64,000 nt of DNA from Fremontodendron californicum. Its lineage: Eukaryota; Streptophyta; Magnoliopsida; Malvales; Malvaceae. The DNA lies in assembly GCA_030761205.1 (NCBI GenBank), contig JAULJL010000001.1, positions 42,263,645-42,327,644 of the forward strand, given 5' to 3'. A program made the position numbers and the translations under genes. Below, piece after piece: positions 10,123 to 22,315 of this stretch (positions are counted from its first letter, which is position 1; the number at the start of each line of letters is the position of its first letter). Below the pieces are notes generated by a model, which made no database searches, was not told the origin of the DNA, and saw nothing but the letters and a program-made list of their open reading frames with translations.

Positions 10123-13028
10123 ATGGCCTAAAGAGTGGAGCCCCTCCCTATGTTATAAATCAATGACCAATAATGCGTGAAAATGATTTTATCATGTGAT
10201 TAAATTCTGAGAACATACGTATGTGTGTATTCGGATATATTTGATAATTTAAAATATATATGAATATAATATATTTAATATATATCGTATTTTGTATTTA
10301 AAATTTTAATATATTTTATAATTTATATCCTATTTATATTTATATAATTGACATAAAAATATAAGATATGACATGCATGTTAAATTTTCGATTTTAATGG
10401 GTTGGAGCGGGGTCGTTGCACATGAGTTTTTTTTTTTTTTTTTTGTTGTTGATGTCATTGCACATGAGTTTTCGTTATAACATAATCAGTACTCTCCTTT
10501 ATATATTGCTCACACATTATTATAATATTATTTTATTTGTGGATCCGGTGTTATAAAGACATTCTTTAATTATAATTTTAAGAAAATTATTTGTATTTAG
10601 TATATAATCTTTATCAAATTAAAAAACACTGTATTAATTAGATATTTTTAAATATCATGTTAATCGGTGTGACAATGTTTAGATATTATGCTAAAGTAAC
10701 TTGAGATCTCTTGACAGATTTTTTTTTTTTTTTTATTTATAGAAAAAATCGTAGTTTAGAGATAAAAGAAAGATTATGTTGAAACTCGGATTTCAATTTT
10801 TGCTGAATATTATTTGTAAAAATAATTGTATGAACCAATTGAACTAAATTCATAATTCATCCCTAGGCCGATTTACTATGAAAGTTTTTATTTATGTGTT
10901 TTTCTAATTACGGGGAGGTTTTATTTGCACAAACTACACCCAATTATCACTTCTGTATTGTATGGCTATAATGTCTGCATATTTGCTTATAGGCAACCTG
11001 GAAATGGAAAGACGTTTTACAATAGACATTGGATGAGTTGTTTTGAGTTTGAGGAGAGAGATGATATAATACCATGATTTAAATTATGATTGTGGACATG
11101 TTTTTAGTCTCGTCATGTTTATCGCGATTGCGAATATAACGAAAATTATTATAATCAATTACGATAAATATCAAATATAAATATCAAAAATGAAAAAAAA
11201 ATCAAAATCACAAAATAATTACCATATCATCGCATTATAATTACTATTTAAATCTTGATATATACGATATGAGCTATTTGTCAGCATGATGGAGGTCTGT
11301 TGTGAAAAGATAAGGGACCTGCTAGGAAATTAGTTCCCAGCATTAATTTGTATATGGTTGGCCAATTATTGAAGTATGGCTGTCTGACGGTGGCGGTGAA
11401 TTCTATTAAATAAAATAAATAAAATAAAATATATATTTATGTTTATATATATATATTTATGTCGACAAGGCTCCCCAATTTTTTTTTTGAAATTTTTTTA
11501 TATATATTTATGTTTATATTAAATAAAATTAAATTGGTTCCCCCACAAAAGATAAAAATACATTATTATTTATTTTTTTAATTTTATCCATTAATCATTA
11601 TTCATAAACTCTTAAAATTAATTGATTAATCATAAATATCAAATCACAATCATATAAATTTAAATTACCTTTTTAAATTTTAACTTTTTCTTCAAAATTT
11701 TAATAAAGTAAAAAAAAAAAAATATTTTTTATGCCAATTGCCTGCCGCTTGGGTTCCACTCCTCCTTTAACTTGTTTTCTTCTATTCTGCTTCAAAATTT
11801 TGATTAGTAGTTTGCATAATAGCAAAAGGTCCCAAAAATATTTTTTTATAAGTTGATAATTATGTAATTTTTATCTTTTATTTTTTATTATTATTTTATT
11901 ATAAGGCCATTGGACATTTGTTTTTTGTTATTGTTAGCATCTTTATATAAAAAGCATAAAATAACAAGATTTTTTTGTTATTTTATTTTTTAAAAACATA
12001 TATTTATATAATTTTATTGTATATACAGATAATGTTAAAAATTTTGTGTTCATTAAAAAATTTGAAATATTTTTTGTTAATTTGTATTATAATATTATAT
12101 TATATTAATTTGTCTAAATTATTTATAAAAAAAATATTATTTAAAAGCTATATTATTTTTTAAAATTTTAATATTTTTTAATTATTTTTTATGTTCGTGA
12201 CACACAACCGACCAAAATATTAAAAAAAAAAAAAAAAAAAAAACTGCCCCAGCCTCTCTTTACTTCTGCCAAGACTGCATTATTGTTCATATAGGCACGT
12301 GCTCAATGCATATGCAAAAAATCTCATTCATGTAAAGGCATGGGGAAGCTTTAGCTAGTCACTGTCATATAAAAAATAGCATTTTTTATGGGATTAAAAT
12401 AGAAGCACAGTAACCAATGTGACGATCTTTAGCTAATCACAAATTGATGTAGCTCTTTTTATTAACAGTTTTGAATTCAAAGATTTGACAAAAGACATAG
12501 CTAATTTTACTTCTGAAATCACGGTAGACTTGAAGTTGAAACAAGGCATGGGATTTTAATCATAATGGTAGAGTAATGCATGCAATATAAATCAATCAAT
12601 ATGCACAATTACAACTAATATAATTGCTAGAGACATTCGAGATTTATCAATTATCATTGTGAGTTTTAAATGCTATTAATATAGTGACATAGCTCAAATA
12701 AAAAATATATATATAAATATAAATTTTTAATTGATTTTTCAAAATTAAATAGCAAGATCCGTAATTGGTTATCGAACTCACACTTATATTTGTTTTGAGC
12801 TCCAGCACCAGTTTACTTTCTCCATTACTGTGTTTTTATGGGCAATTTGTTGAGAAGACGAATCCATTTATGTTGGAAAATAAAATAAACCTCGTAATTT
12901 CAAATGGTTCTCTGGTTAAATTGTTTCTATAAAAAGTTTTTTAAAGAACCACAGTTTTAGGAAATTTGAAGTTCTCATTTAAGTCGTATATTATGTTGAT
13001 AAAGGTTGGACATCAACAGAAGGTACCT
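10123..13028. other. Gene-free AT-rich spacer
   Basis: Nearly 3 kb with no supported gene. It consists of A/T runs, short TA-rich tracts and no long open frame of biased composition. The frame at 11975-12163 is almost entirely Leu/Ile/Phe/Tyr/Lys codons made of A and T and is not a credible gene. Confidence 0.5.
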
Positions 13029-13193
13029 CTGTTATCCGATTTGGAGGTGAGGTTCGGATAGATATGTGTCCGACACGAGTATATTCAATTTTTTTAAAAT
13101 TTTTCATATATTTGAAGGATTATACCTCTATAAACATATTCGAATGTGTGTTGAATACGAATACTTAAAAAAAAAAAATTCAGATAACATAAA
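13029..13193. mobile_element. Degenerate relative of the CTATGTT-ended element family
   Basis: The segment contains gtgtccgacacgagtat, a long T-rich run, tatatttgaaggat and an A-rich end ATTCAGATAACATAA. This order matches the body of the 23258-23438 element. The ends are eroded and I see no clear target duplication. Confidence 0.4.
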
Positions 13194-13551
13194 AAAAAAC
13201 ACGAGAAGTTCCATGACTTGTTGAAGCTCGTGTTTACAGCACAGAGGAAGTGTGGGAGCTGCAGAAGTCTGGAACTCAGATCTGTTGGAGCCACTGATGC
13301 CAATGAATCGAGCTGTCTTTCTCAGTGGTAATATATAATGAGTCCGTGTAACATAGATCAAAATTTAAGACAACCGAAAATACATAACTACAATCAGAGC
13401 TATTTTTAAAGAAATTAAAATTTGTGAAACATGAGAGGATGGTTATGGGGCTATAGTAATGTCGTACAGCCAAGAGATTTGAAGGAATCCACTATTATAT
13501 ATTAGTCTTTATAGAGGCATAAATGTTGGCGGCTTCCGTGATACTACTAAA

Positions 13552-14474
13552 GGTTAGTTTAGTGTTGTCGTTCAAAAAAAATTTAGGTTGAAAAAATTTA
13601 AGTTGAAAAAAATGTGTTTAAAAAGTATAGTAAAAAATGTAGTTTAAAAACTTTTAGTATTTGGATGAGGAATTTTAAAATTTTGAAGAATTTTGAAATG
13701 CTAAGCTTTTAAAATGCATTAATTCAAAATATTAACATTTGTAATTGTATTGTTTGGATAAATATTTTTTAGAAAGAAATTTTGAATATTGAAATTCAAT
13801 GAAGTAAAAAAATAATATTAGAGGTAAAATAAAAAAAATATTGAGAAAAATATGCAATATGGATGTCATTTGATTTGTAAAAATATATAAATATTACGAA
13901 TAACATGAAAAAAAAAACTTTAAAATGAGTTTTCAGTTAGAATTGAAAAAAAAAATAAAAGTTGAGTAAAAAAAAATAATAAATGTTAATATCTTAGTAA
14001 AAAATCAAAAAATTTCACAAATTTCACTTATGAGATTGAATTTGAAAAGGAAATTTTAGCTATCTAAAAATCCTCTTTCAAATTTCAAGAATTTTAAGAA
14101 TTTTAATTTTTATTTTGCCAAATAAGGTTTAGAATTTTGAAAGTCTCTCTACAATTGAATTTCCTCATTTAAATCCCTCATCCATACATAAGAGATTTAA
14201 GTGTTTGGCATTGCTGTAACAAAGTGTTGTGAGGAATTGTAATATCAAAAAGATATGTTTAAAATAATAAAAATGTAGAGATATGAGGATAATAAAGTTA
14301 TTTTATCCAAAGTTAGTTTTTAAAAACCAAAAGCTATATTTTTTTGGCTTTTTAGGTTGTTTTTCAAATCATAATTTCAACAACAAAAATTAATTAATTT
14401 TTTATCTATTTAATATTATTTTTACAGTGAAAATGAATTTTTAATCTTGTCAAAAACTATTTCAAAATCAATGC
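13552..14474. mobile_element. MITE-like repeat, copy A, interrupted by a nested element
   Basis: The outer parts (13552-13655 and 14197-14474) align in order and orientation with 56480-56849: both carry TTGAAAAAAATNTNTTTAAAAA, then GTGTTTNGCATTG, TTTAAAATAATAAAA, TGTAGAGAT and TTATTTTATCCAAA. Copy A is split by about 540 bp of foreign sequence that copy B lacks. The family is not named here; no transposase is seen. Confidence 0.6.
13658..14192. mobile_element. Nested insertion inside copy A of the MITE-like repeat
   Basis: The segment begins TATTTGGATGAGGAATTT and ends with the complement of TATGTATGGATGAGGGATTT, an imperfect inverted terminal repeat. It is absent from the related repeat at 56480-56849, where the sequence runs straight through. 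The flanking duplication is not clean. No coding capacity is visible. Confidence 0.55.
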
Positions 14475-14767
14475 TAATTGGAGTTTCTCAAGATCACAGT
14501 CGGTGTTCTCAGCAATACGTGCTTGTTTTGGTGATATCAAAAGCTTGTTTTAAGTTAAAAGTGGAGCAAGGCCTGAAAAGTTGTTAGGCCTTTAATTATG
14601 GGCCTAGGTTTGTTACAAATAAGTGAATAACCCATAACAGCTAACACAACTCCCAACGTGTTGCATTCTAATTGGCTGTAACGGAAAACCACTTCGTACC
14701 TTGGGAGGGGGGTTTAAGCGGTGACAATCAGCAACTTCATCAACGAACTCTCCTAAAACCCTAAAAA

Positions 14768-16787
14768 ATGGAACTTCAATCCGTTTGTCTTGGATTTCCT
14801 GTCCCAAAGTTCAAATTGTCCCACCATCGTCGCTTCCCTTATCAATCTGTAAGTAAATCTCTCCTAAATTTCGCTCAAGTTTGTTTCTTGTTTAACGTTA
14901 AACCTCACCGTCCCATTTATTTATTTATTTTTATATTAATTTTATCAAAGCCAGAAACTCACTCTCGTCTCCAATTATCAAATTTTGAAGGCTCCTGCTA
15001 GCAACATCGTACTAAGAAATGGAAATGTTGGGCTTGGAGATGTGTCAAAGTGTACTTTTTTTCCCCTCTTTTTCTCGGATTTTTGGAGTCCTAATATTTG
15101 TTCTGCCCTGCTTTGATGTTTGAACTAAAAAAATGTTTTTTTTTTTTTTTTTTAAATTCAGGGTGTTTCATGCCGAAAGTGAAAAGGTTAGATAAGGACT
15201 ATAGATTGTGGAGATTGAACAGAGGGGGGATAGTTTGTGCTTCTGGTTCTGATCAAAACTCAAGTTTGAAACCTACTGGGAGGGAGAAATCTGGTGTGGC
15301 TATTAGTAGATTTGGTGGGCTGGAACCGTTTCGTGGTAAATCAGGTTCTGTTTCTTTTCATGGACTAACTCACCAGCTAGTGGAAGAGAGCAAATTGATG
15401 TCAGCTCCTTTCCAAGAAGAAAAAGGATCCTTCCTTTGGGTTTTGGCACCTTTTGCATTGATTTGTTCATTGATACTTCCACAGTTTTTCTTTAGCAATG
15501 CAATTGAGGCTTTCTTCAAGGACGAGACACTCGTAGGTATTTTAATTGAACTTGACATTTTCCTTACTTTGATGTTTGATGGATTTTTTGAACTGGTTGC
15601 TTCTTTTTAGTTGATTGTCATGTTTTGAACCTGTCATCTTTGCATCCTGATTCAGATGTTTTGGCCTATAATTATTAGAGGAAAAGGGGGTTGAGATAAA
15701 ACATGCCATTGCTATAGCTGTTAAGTTTTTGTTTGAACTCCACATTGGGATGAAAAAGCTGATAGAGCTTTGTCTCAAGGTTCAATTAACCAATTTGACT
15801 GGAAGCCTTGTCCTTGTTTATATTATTATGTTGGATTTTGCTAACAAGTGCTCTAAGGGCACTCTTTAAGGTTATTAGATATAGTAATATCTTTATCCAA
15901 TGCATTGAAAATGATGACAAAGGCTATCAATTTTTGCATTTAATACAATATTATTAGTATAAATAGTATGTTAACTAACCTTAAAGAGTGTCCTTAGGAC
16001 ACTCGTTAGCAAAACCCTATTATGTTTGTTGATAACCATCCGTGATTTCTTTCATAACCATGAAGTCTAATTTAATTGGTGGTATTGCAGTTATTGTTGT
16101 TTAAAATAAAGAACTGATGTAATTATTTTGCATTATTTTGTCTTGCAGAAATTGTGTCCTCTTTTTCCTTTGAAGTGATGTTTTATATTGGTCTTGGGAT
16201 GTTCCTTCTTGTGACTGATCATGTTCAAAGGCCATATTTGCAATTCAGCGCCAAGAGGTGGGGTCTCATTACAGGACTCAGGGGATACCTAACATCATCA
16301 TTCTTGACAACGGGTTTCAAGGTTGTAGCTCCTCTCTTTGCCATCTATGTAACTTGGCCAGTGCTTGGCTTCCCAGCCTTGGTTGCAGTGGCTCCTTTCC
16401 TGGTAGGCTGTGCTGCTCAATTTGCATTCGAGACAATTCTTGATAAGCGTCAGTCATCTTGTTGGCCCCTGGTTCCTATTATTTTCGAGGTATTTGGTGT
16501 TTTACTGGATTCAGATTTATTCTAAAGATCAAGTAAGATGATTGACGACTTAATAATTGATTTTGCAGGTGTATAGATTGTATCAGTTGACCAAAGCTAC
16601 TCAATTTATTCAGCACTTTATGTTCTTGATGAAAGATTCTCCCAGAACCCCAGAGATGTTCGAGAGAGGTAGTGCACTTATCGGAATGGTTGTAACTTTC
16701 CAAGTCCTAGCTGTGGTTTGCCTTTGGTCATTGATGACGTTTCTCCTAAGGCTTTTCCCTTCTAGACCTGTTTCAGAGAACTATTGA
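14768..16787 (+). CDS. Plastid-type multi-spanning membrane protein of unknown function
   Basis: My model has five exons: 14768-14848, 14990-15050, 15162-15536, 16149-16489 and 16569-16787 (358 residues). All introns are GT/AG. The small second exon (61 bases) is inferred because joining exons 1 and 3 directly breaks the frame. The first 60 or so residues are basic and hydroxyl-rich, like a chloroplast transit peptide. Hydrophobic segments follow: FLWVLAPFALICSLILPQFFF, VMFYIGLGMFLLVTDHV, FKVVAPLFAIYVTWPVLGFPALVAVAPFLVGC and MVVTFQVLAVVCLWSLMTFLL. It looks like a conserved plant membrane protein annotated only as 'transmembrane protein' in Arabidopsis, but I do not recognise a function. The third intron carries a Mutator-type MITE. 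Confidence 0.75.
15833..16017. mobile_element. Mutator-type MITE with 9-bp target duplication, inside an intron
   Basis: The 185-bp element begins GGATTTTGCTAACAAGTG and ends with the complement of GGGTTTTGCTAACGAGTG, with inverted similarity continuing for about 38 bp through the CACTCTTTAAGG motif. It is flanked by perfect 9-bp repeats TATTATGTT (15824-15832 and 16018-16026). A 9-bp duplication and G-rich termini are characteristic of Mutator-like elements. The body has no coding capacity. It lies in the intron between 15537 and 16148 of the plastid membrane protein gene. Confidence 0.85.
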
Positions 16788-17494
16788 TGTTTGTAAGTGT
16801 GGTTTTACATTATCCATGGTTCTTTATTAGTTTTGAATCTTCAAATTATACTCCTTGGATATCCATGAAACTCCAGGGCCCAACGCATGTTCATCTGAAG
16901 TACATAACAGGAGAAAATTTTGGGGTCATTGCCAAAAATGACGATACAATTAGTAAAGGCTGAATGAAGAAATGCAATTAATTGCAACTTGTAATTATAG
17001 CTTTTCTTCTCCAAGGACCCCTATTGTAGTACTACCATTTTAAGGCCTTTCTTCTTTGTCTCAAGGTCCAAAACTTATAGTGCAGGTGGATAGCTTTCGA
17101 ATGAAAGAAGATTGGTTGGCCCTTAACAGAACTCAAGCAGATTTCCTTTAATTTTTCTTAGAAAAGATTGCTCTGTCTGGTTCACTTTAGAATGAAAAGT
17201 TTTAAAGTGAATGTATGATTCTAACTTGTACTTGATCTTTAGCTTTAATCTCTTTTGCCAAAAGATAGATCATCGCAAAATCATTTGCCGAAGTCTTTCC
17301 ACATTCGCTTCTCTTTCCCTTTGATTTTGGGTTCTAATGCCTAATATCAGCTAGTTTCTTGGATTAAACAACCAATATGTTATTATTTTTTTAATAGAAA
17401 CAAAAGGGATATGTTTCATCTTATTTCTAAACAAAAAATACTGACAATAACTTGCTTGACTAGCAAATCAACTTTGGCCTACCTAATATATGTC
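16788..17494. other. 3' UTR and downstream spacer of the plastid membrane protein gene
   Basis: Non-coding DNA following the stop at 16785-16787. The first few hundred bases are less AT-rich than the spacers and are probably transcribed 3' UTR. No other gene is visible. Confidence 0.4.
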
Positions 17495-17899
17495 CAGTTT
17501 TAAAAAAATTAGAGTCGGTTGAATCGAGAATCGGTGGTCTGTCTAGTCTGGTATATATCATAAAATCGAGAATCCTTTGAATTGGTAAAAAAAGATTGAA
17601 CCGATAAAAAATCGGTAAAAATCTGAAAAAAAAACCAAAAAAATTGGTTTTAAATTTATTTAAAAAAAATTAAAATTTTATTGCATGTGATAAGATTTGA
17701 ATTTTTAAACCCTTGAATTTATATTAAAAATCATATAATTTAGTCAAATACATATTTTTATTAAATATTTACTATATTTAAAATTTATTTAATATTAAAA
17801 AAAAAATTAATGCAACTAGTCGATTCAACCGATCGGATCGATTGAACCAGTAATTAGAGGTCTCACAAATTGATCTCCGGTCCGATTTTTTAAATATAG
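17495..17899. mobile_element. Putative hAT-like MITE
   Basis: The left end is CAGTTTTAAAAAAATTAGAG and the right end is the complement of CTATATTTAAAAAATCGGACC. These are imperfect inverted repeats that both lead into GGTT/CGAT-rich motifs (GTCGGTTGAATCGAG and GATTCAACCGATCGGATCG). The flanks are TATATGTC (17487-17494) and CATATGTC (17900-17907), an 8-bp duplication with one difference. The centre is AT-rich and non-coding. Confidence 0.6.
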
Positions 17900-17907
17900 C
17901 ATATGTC

Positions 17908-19647
17908 TCATGCTAGGGCAGGAGGTTTTTTTCTTCCTACATTGTGAAGGGGGAGAGTTAACATAAAACCCAGTGATTGATGCATGATCTCCTACTCAAA
18001 AGAACATTATTTGAATCTCCCCAGTTGAGAACACAGTAAATTGATCATTTTCATTTATATACTTTTTCCCTTTCTGATAGTTCTATGAAGAAGTATTTTT
18101 ATGACTATGAACTATATTTGTATTACTGAAAATTACTGAATACCTTAATTCATAAACGAAATTAAAACTTCACCTCATGAGTTTACATTTTTTTTTATAT
18201 AAAATAAAACACAGCAAAATTTACTGAATTTGGATTTGAGGTTAAAACCAAGTAAATTTGTAGTTTTCTTTTTCTTTCTAGAATTTCAATCATGCAATAA
18301 TATATAAAAACAGAAATTTCCAGCATTACTCAATTCTATATTCTGCACATTTGGACTTTGTTCATGACCTGAAGGGTACAGACTACAGAAGCATTCAAAA
18401 ATATCTCATTGGCTTATTTGTTCTTTTCAAGTAATTAATCTCCCGATTTCGTTAAATAGAGTTCCAACATGATTTTCCTGGTATTTATTTCTTCTTGAAT
18501 TTTGGGCTGATGATTTGGTCCACCGCAATCGACCAAGGCCAATGGTAATGTTGGAGCAAGTTGAAGGTTTTAACATTGTCTCCAGCATATTCCCAGTGAA
18601 AAAGGTTCTTTTTCCCTCTGGACGTTTTTATTGGATTCAACCTCTTTCTATTCATACTCTGTAACTCCGATGCAACTTTTGCATTGATATTTCAACGCAG
18701 CCCTTTGAGTTTTGACCCAATGATCACCACGCATTCCTTTTAACAGGTGGGGAATAGGTAGGCAAAACATTCAGCCCTTTTAATTCCTCTTCCTTGGAGG
18801 ATAAATAACGAAAAAAAAAAAGGAAAAATCTACTCCCTTGTACTTTTTATGAATGAAAAACTTTGTAGATGTTTTCTTTCAGAATTTCTTTCGAAGAATT
18901 TTAAGCTTAACAATGAATTTTTTTTTTTTTTTTAAAGCAAATATTTTCCTTCAATAATTTTAGCATTACGATAGAATCTGAGATGTTTCTTAGAAGTTAC
19001 TTAGAAAGAACGTCTTGTTTCTGTTTTTATTCTACAAGAAAAATATCCTGTGAAACAACGGTGGTTAATTCCAGGATTTGATTACAGATAGACAAAGTGA
19101 AACTAACGGTACTGAGTTAAAGACAACCTAAAACTCAAGGACAAAATTAGATTCCTTACCCTTGGGCCTTTGCCAAAAAAAAAAAAAAAAAAAAACAGAA
19201 CAAAAAGACAAAAGCTAAGATCAAAGTGAAAGGCAAATTAACGGCAGTGAACCTGGAAATGTATTGTATGATTTGCTTTTTGCTCCTCTAATTACTAATC
19301 AGTAATCAGCACGTGTTGCCGCCGACTATTCTACTTGACGGAAGCACGAATATCCCAGTAATGCCAAGCAGCCCTGTTCTGTACTCTCAAACAGAATAAA
19401 AAATGGAAAGAAAAAAACATACCCCTAAATTTACGGGCTGACAAGTGTTCGGTTCACAGCTAAACTGCGCCCACACGCATAGAAATTGTGAAGCGCAACG
19501 TGAGTCTAATAGCTTTGTAATTGTTTCGTCAAATTTTTATACAAGCGATTCAAAACCTACTCTCCAAGAAAAAAAATGCAAAAAGCCCACCCCAAATAGC
19601 GACAAATACAACTAATATGCTGCGAATCTTCTCGTTCAATTGCATGC
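17908..19647. other. Intergenic spacer
   Basis: No gene is supported. The segment has A/T homopolymers (for example near 18915 and 19175) and ordinary AT-rich sequence, ending in the promoter of the UPF0114 gene. Confidence 0.4.
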
Positions 19648-19654
19648 TATAAAA
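19648..19654 (+). promoter_or_regulatory. TATA box of the UPF0114 gene
   Basis: TATAAAA lies 94 bases upstream of the start codon at 19742, predicting transcription from about 19680. It is followed by an A-rich leader. Confidence 0.65.
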
Positions 19655-19741
19655 TGAATAGAAACACCCCACCAATATACACTAATACCAACCAAAAAAA
19701 AAGTTTCAAAAGACTTAACAATTTTCTAAACCCAAAGAACG

Positions 19742-21038
19742 ATGGATACCGCTAGATTTTTGCGTTCACCAAACAAGCCTTTGGGTAAGGTTTTTGCTTC
19801 TTCTTCTTCTTCTTGGCCTTCTTCGTCGGTGAAAACTGTGAAGTGTATAAGCAAGGGAGGACTAGATGGGGAGAAGAAAGTTTGTGGGAATAATAGTGAG
19901 AGGAAACCAACGGTGGCTGTGAAGGCTTCAATGGCAGCAGCCGAGAGTACTACTTTGGTCATATCAAAGCCACAGGTTGAATGGGGAAGAGAGTTGGCAT
20001 CTTTGCTCGCAAATGCTATTAAAGCTATGCGTCAAGTGCTGATCAGGCCGGTTGTGAAACCAAGACCTTGGAAATTACACGTTCAGATGCTCATTGAAAA
20101 GGTACTACTACTAACATTTATACATACACTGTCATTGAAAAGCTTTAGTTTCTCAATTGGGTTATTTCTACAGAACAATTAGATTTATCAGCTGCAATCA
20201 TGTCTGCAGGCTATAATTGATTGTCGATTCTTTACCATATTTGCTGTTGCGGGATCTTTACTTGGATCAGTACTGTGTTTCATGGAGGTAATTACATGCT
20301 TTCAAAGAAAAAGGAAAAAAAAAAACCTTACCCTTTGTTCCTTTTGTTGTATGTTGTAGTAGTATCGTATTTAACTGTGAAAATGACATTAATACTGCAG
20401 GGAAGCTTTCTCATTCTGGAGTCATATTTACAGTATTTCCATAGCTTATCACAAAAATCAGATCAAGAACATATCATCCACCTTCTGATAGAAGCCATAG
20501 GTATCCCCTTTACCAATACATATATTATCAAAATTCATCATTGGGTTGAGTAATATATTGTTTGTTAAATTTTCTACCCTTTGCACTTTCCAGATATGTT
20601 CTTGGTTGGAACCGCCATGCTTGTTTTTGGGATGGGGCTGTACATCATGTTTGTGGGATCAAAGACTATGAAAGGAGGTGCTCCCAGCTCGCTTCCAAGA
20701 TCGAACTTGTTTGGGCTCTTCCATTTGAAGGTACGTATTCAACTTTCTTTTTGTTATAACCAAGAAAAAAAAAAATCAAACATTTATCATGATTTGTCTA
20801 TGTTCCTATTCAGACACTCCCGGCTTGGGTTGAAATGAAATCAATTTCACAAGCAAAGTCAAAAATTGGGCATGCTATCATGATCATACTTCAAGTTGGA
20901 GTTTTGGAGAAATTCAAGAGTATACCTATTGTTACTAGCTTGGATCTTGCTTGCTTTGCTGGTGCTGTATTTGTTTCCTCAGCTTCTATATTCCTTCTCT
21001 CGAGGCTTTCATTTGGCAGCAGTATGGAAGATAGGTAG
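19742..21038 (+). CDS. UPF0114 (YqhA-like) family membrane protein, probably plastid-targeted
   Basis: Five exons: 19742-20101, 20210-20287, 20401-20500, 20594-20730 and 20814-21038, giving 299 residues in frame with GT/AG introns throughout. The N-terminal 100 or so residues are Ser/Lys-rich without acidic clusters, consistent with a transit peptide. The conserved core follows, with four hydrophobic segments: FTIFAVAGSLLGSVLCFMEG, FLVGTAMLVFGMGLYIMFVG, IGHAIMIILQVGVLEKF and LACFAGAVFVSSASIFLLSRL. The second, with its FGxGLYxxFVGS pattern, is the signature of UPF0114, a small membrane family found in bacteria (YqhA) and plants, whose biochemical role is not established. Arabidopsis has homologues such as the product of At4g19390. 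Start choice: the ATG sits just behind a TATA box and A-rich leader. The 3' UTR carries a long TA microsatellite. Confidence 0.88.
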
Positions 21039-21151
21039 CCGAGCAATTTATATACTGATGATCATACATTTATAGAAGAAAGAAGATTGAGAAGAAGAAG
21101 AAGATAAACCTTTTATTCTTTTGGTCAACAATTCTTTTTGTAGCATCACTA

Positions 21152-21152
<1 letters not shown>

Positions 21153-21218
<66 letters not shown>
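21153..21218. repeat. (TA)n microsatellite of about 33 units in the 3' UTR of the UPF0114 gene
   Basis: A pure alternating TA run starting 115 bases after the stop codon. It is self-complementary and could fold as a hairpin in the transcript. Confidence 0.9.
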
Positions 21219-21221
<3 letters not shown>

Positions 21222-21832
21222 GTATACTATAGACACAAAGCTGTTAATCAGATTAGGAAAAAGGGAAATATTAAAGGTATAAAGAATAAGCTTCAACATG
21301 AAGGATATTTGGTAGGAACTGGTTAGCCAATACCAATTTCCGGGAGATTTTTTTATTCTGTTCACATCATTGGTTGGAGACAATATGTGATTCATTGTAA
21401 AGCATTTTCTATTAGGTAATTAATTTTATGAATTCTATTCTTTAATTTGTAATGTTACAGGTTCATTATCTTTTTCATATACTAAAATATATATAAAGAT
21501 TATACCATACAGAATTGACATGAAATCTGAGTCATGGTAAATTCAACCAACATTGCACAGATATGAGCTTAGTAGGACCAAATTCTCAAAGTAGTTTCTA
21601 GTCACGCTGGTTCGTCAAATCATGTTTATTATTTTATTTCAAAAACATTTACAAAGCATAGCTATATTCCTTGAAATTGAACTGTCCAACCAGTTTTGCA
21701 CAATTTTACTATCGTAAGGGTTAGTTCAGTAGTTCAACATCGTATTTAACATAATCCTATCATAATCAACGAAATTTCAATTGAAAAGAAGTAAAAAAAA
21801 AAAATCCTACATCTTAAATTAAAGTAGATAAA

Positions 21833-22006
21833 ACAATTTATCGGTGCCTATAAACACTAGTTAAGATGATATATATGAAAAAAAAAAGTATAATTAATGC
21901 ATTATTTTTTTTTTTTTGAATTCAATAAAAATAATATATTAAATGCAAAAAAAAAATTCAAATAGTAAATAAATAATCCTTAACCACTATCTATAGACAC
22001 TGGTTA
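21833..22006. mobile_element. Probable short MITE with inverted ends
   Basis: GGTGCCTATAAACACTAGTTAAG near 21840 is imperfectly complementary to CTTAACCACTATCTATAGACAC near 21980. Between them lies about 110 bp of A-rich non-coding DNA. Boundaries and target duplication are unclear. Confidence 0.4.
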
Positions 22007-22049
22007 AGCAAACTCATTATTAAAAAAGATGTATGGAAGAGAGCGAGGA

Positions 22050-22315
22050 CTCTGGATTTAGCCATGTGGCGGCCTGGGGCTTTTAGCGACGCGGATCGAC
22101 ATCACGATCTTCTGCTTCGTGCTTTGCCTTGGATTGCGGCCCTCATCGTCGGCGCTCGATGCCATTTCATATTCCTTCGACTTTCTCCTTCCTTCTTCAA
22201 CCGATGTGAGCTTCCCAGGTGCCCAATCTCAAAGCGAGAGCAGAAGTAAGCCAAAATTATAAATTGGGCTTTCGGCCCGATTTGTCTGGTTAATTTCGCC
22301 CGGAAATACCGGGTA
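22050..22315. other. GC-rich island of unknown nature
   Basis: About 250 bases far richer in G+C than anything around it (for example GGCGGCCTGGGGC and GGCGCTCGATGCC). A 61-codon plus-strand frame (22064-22249) has no recognisable domain. It could be an exon or promoter remnant, a non-coding RNA start or an inserted fragment; nothing decides. Confidence 0.3.
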
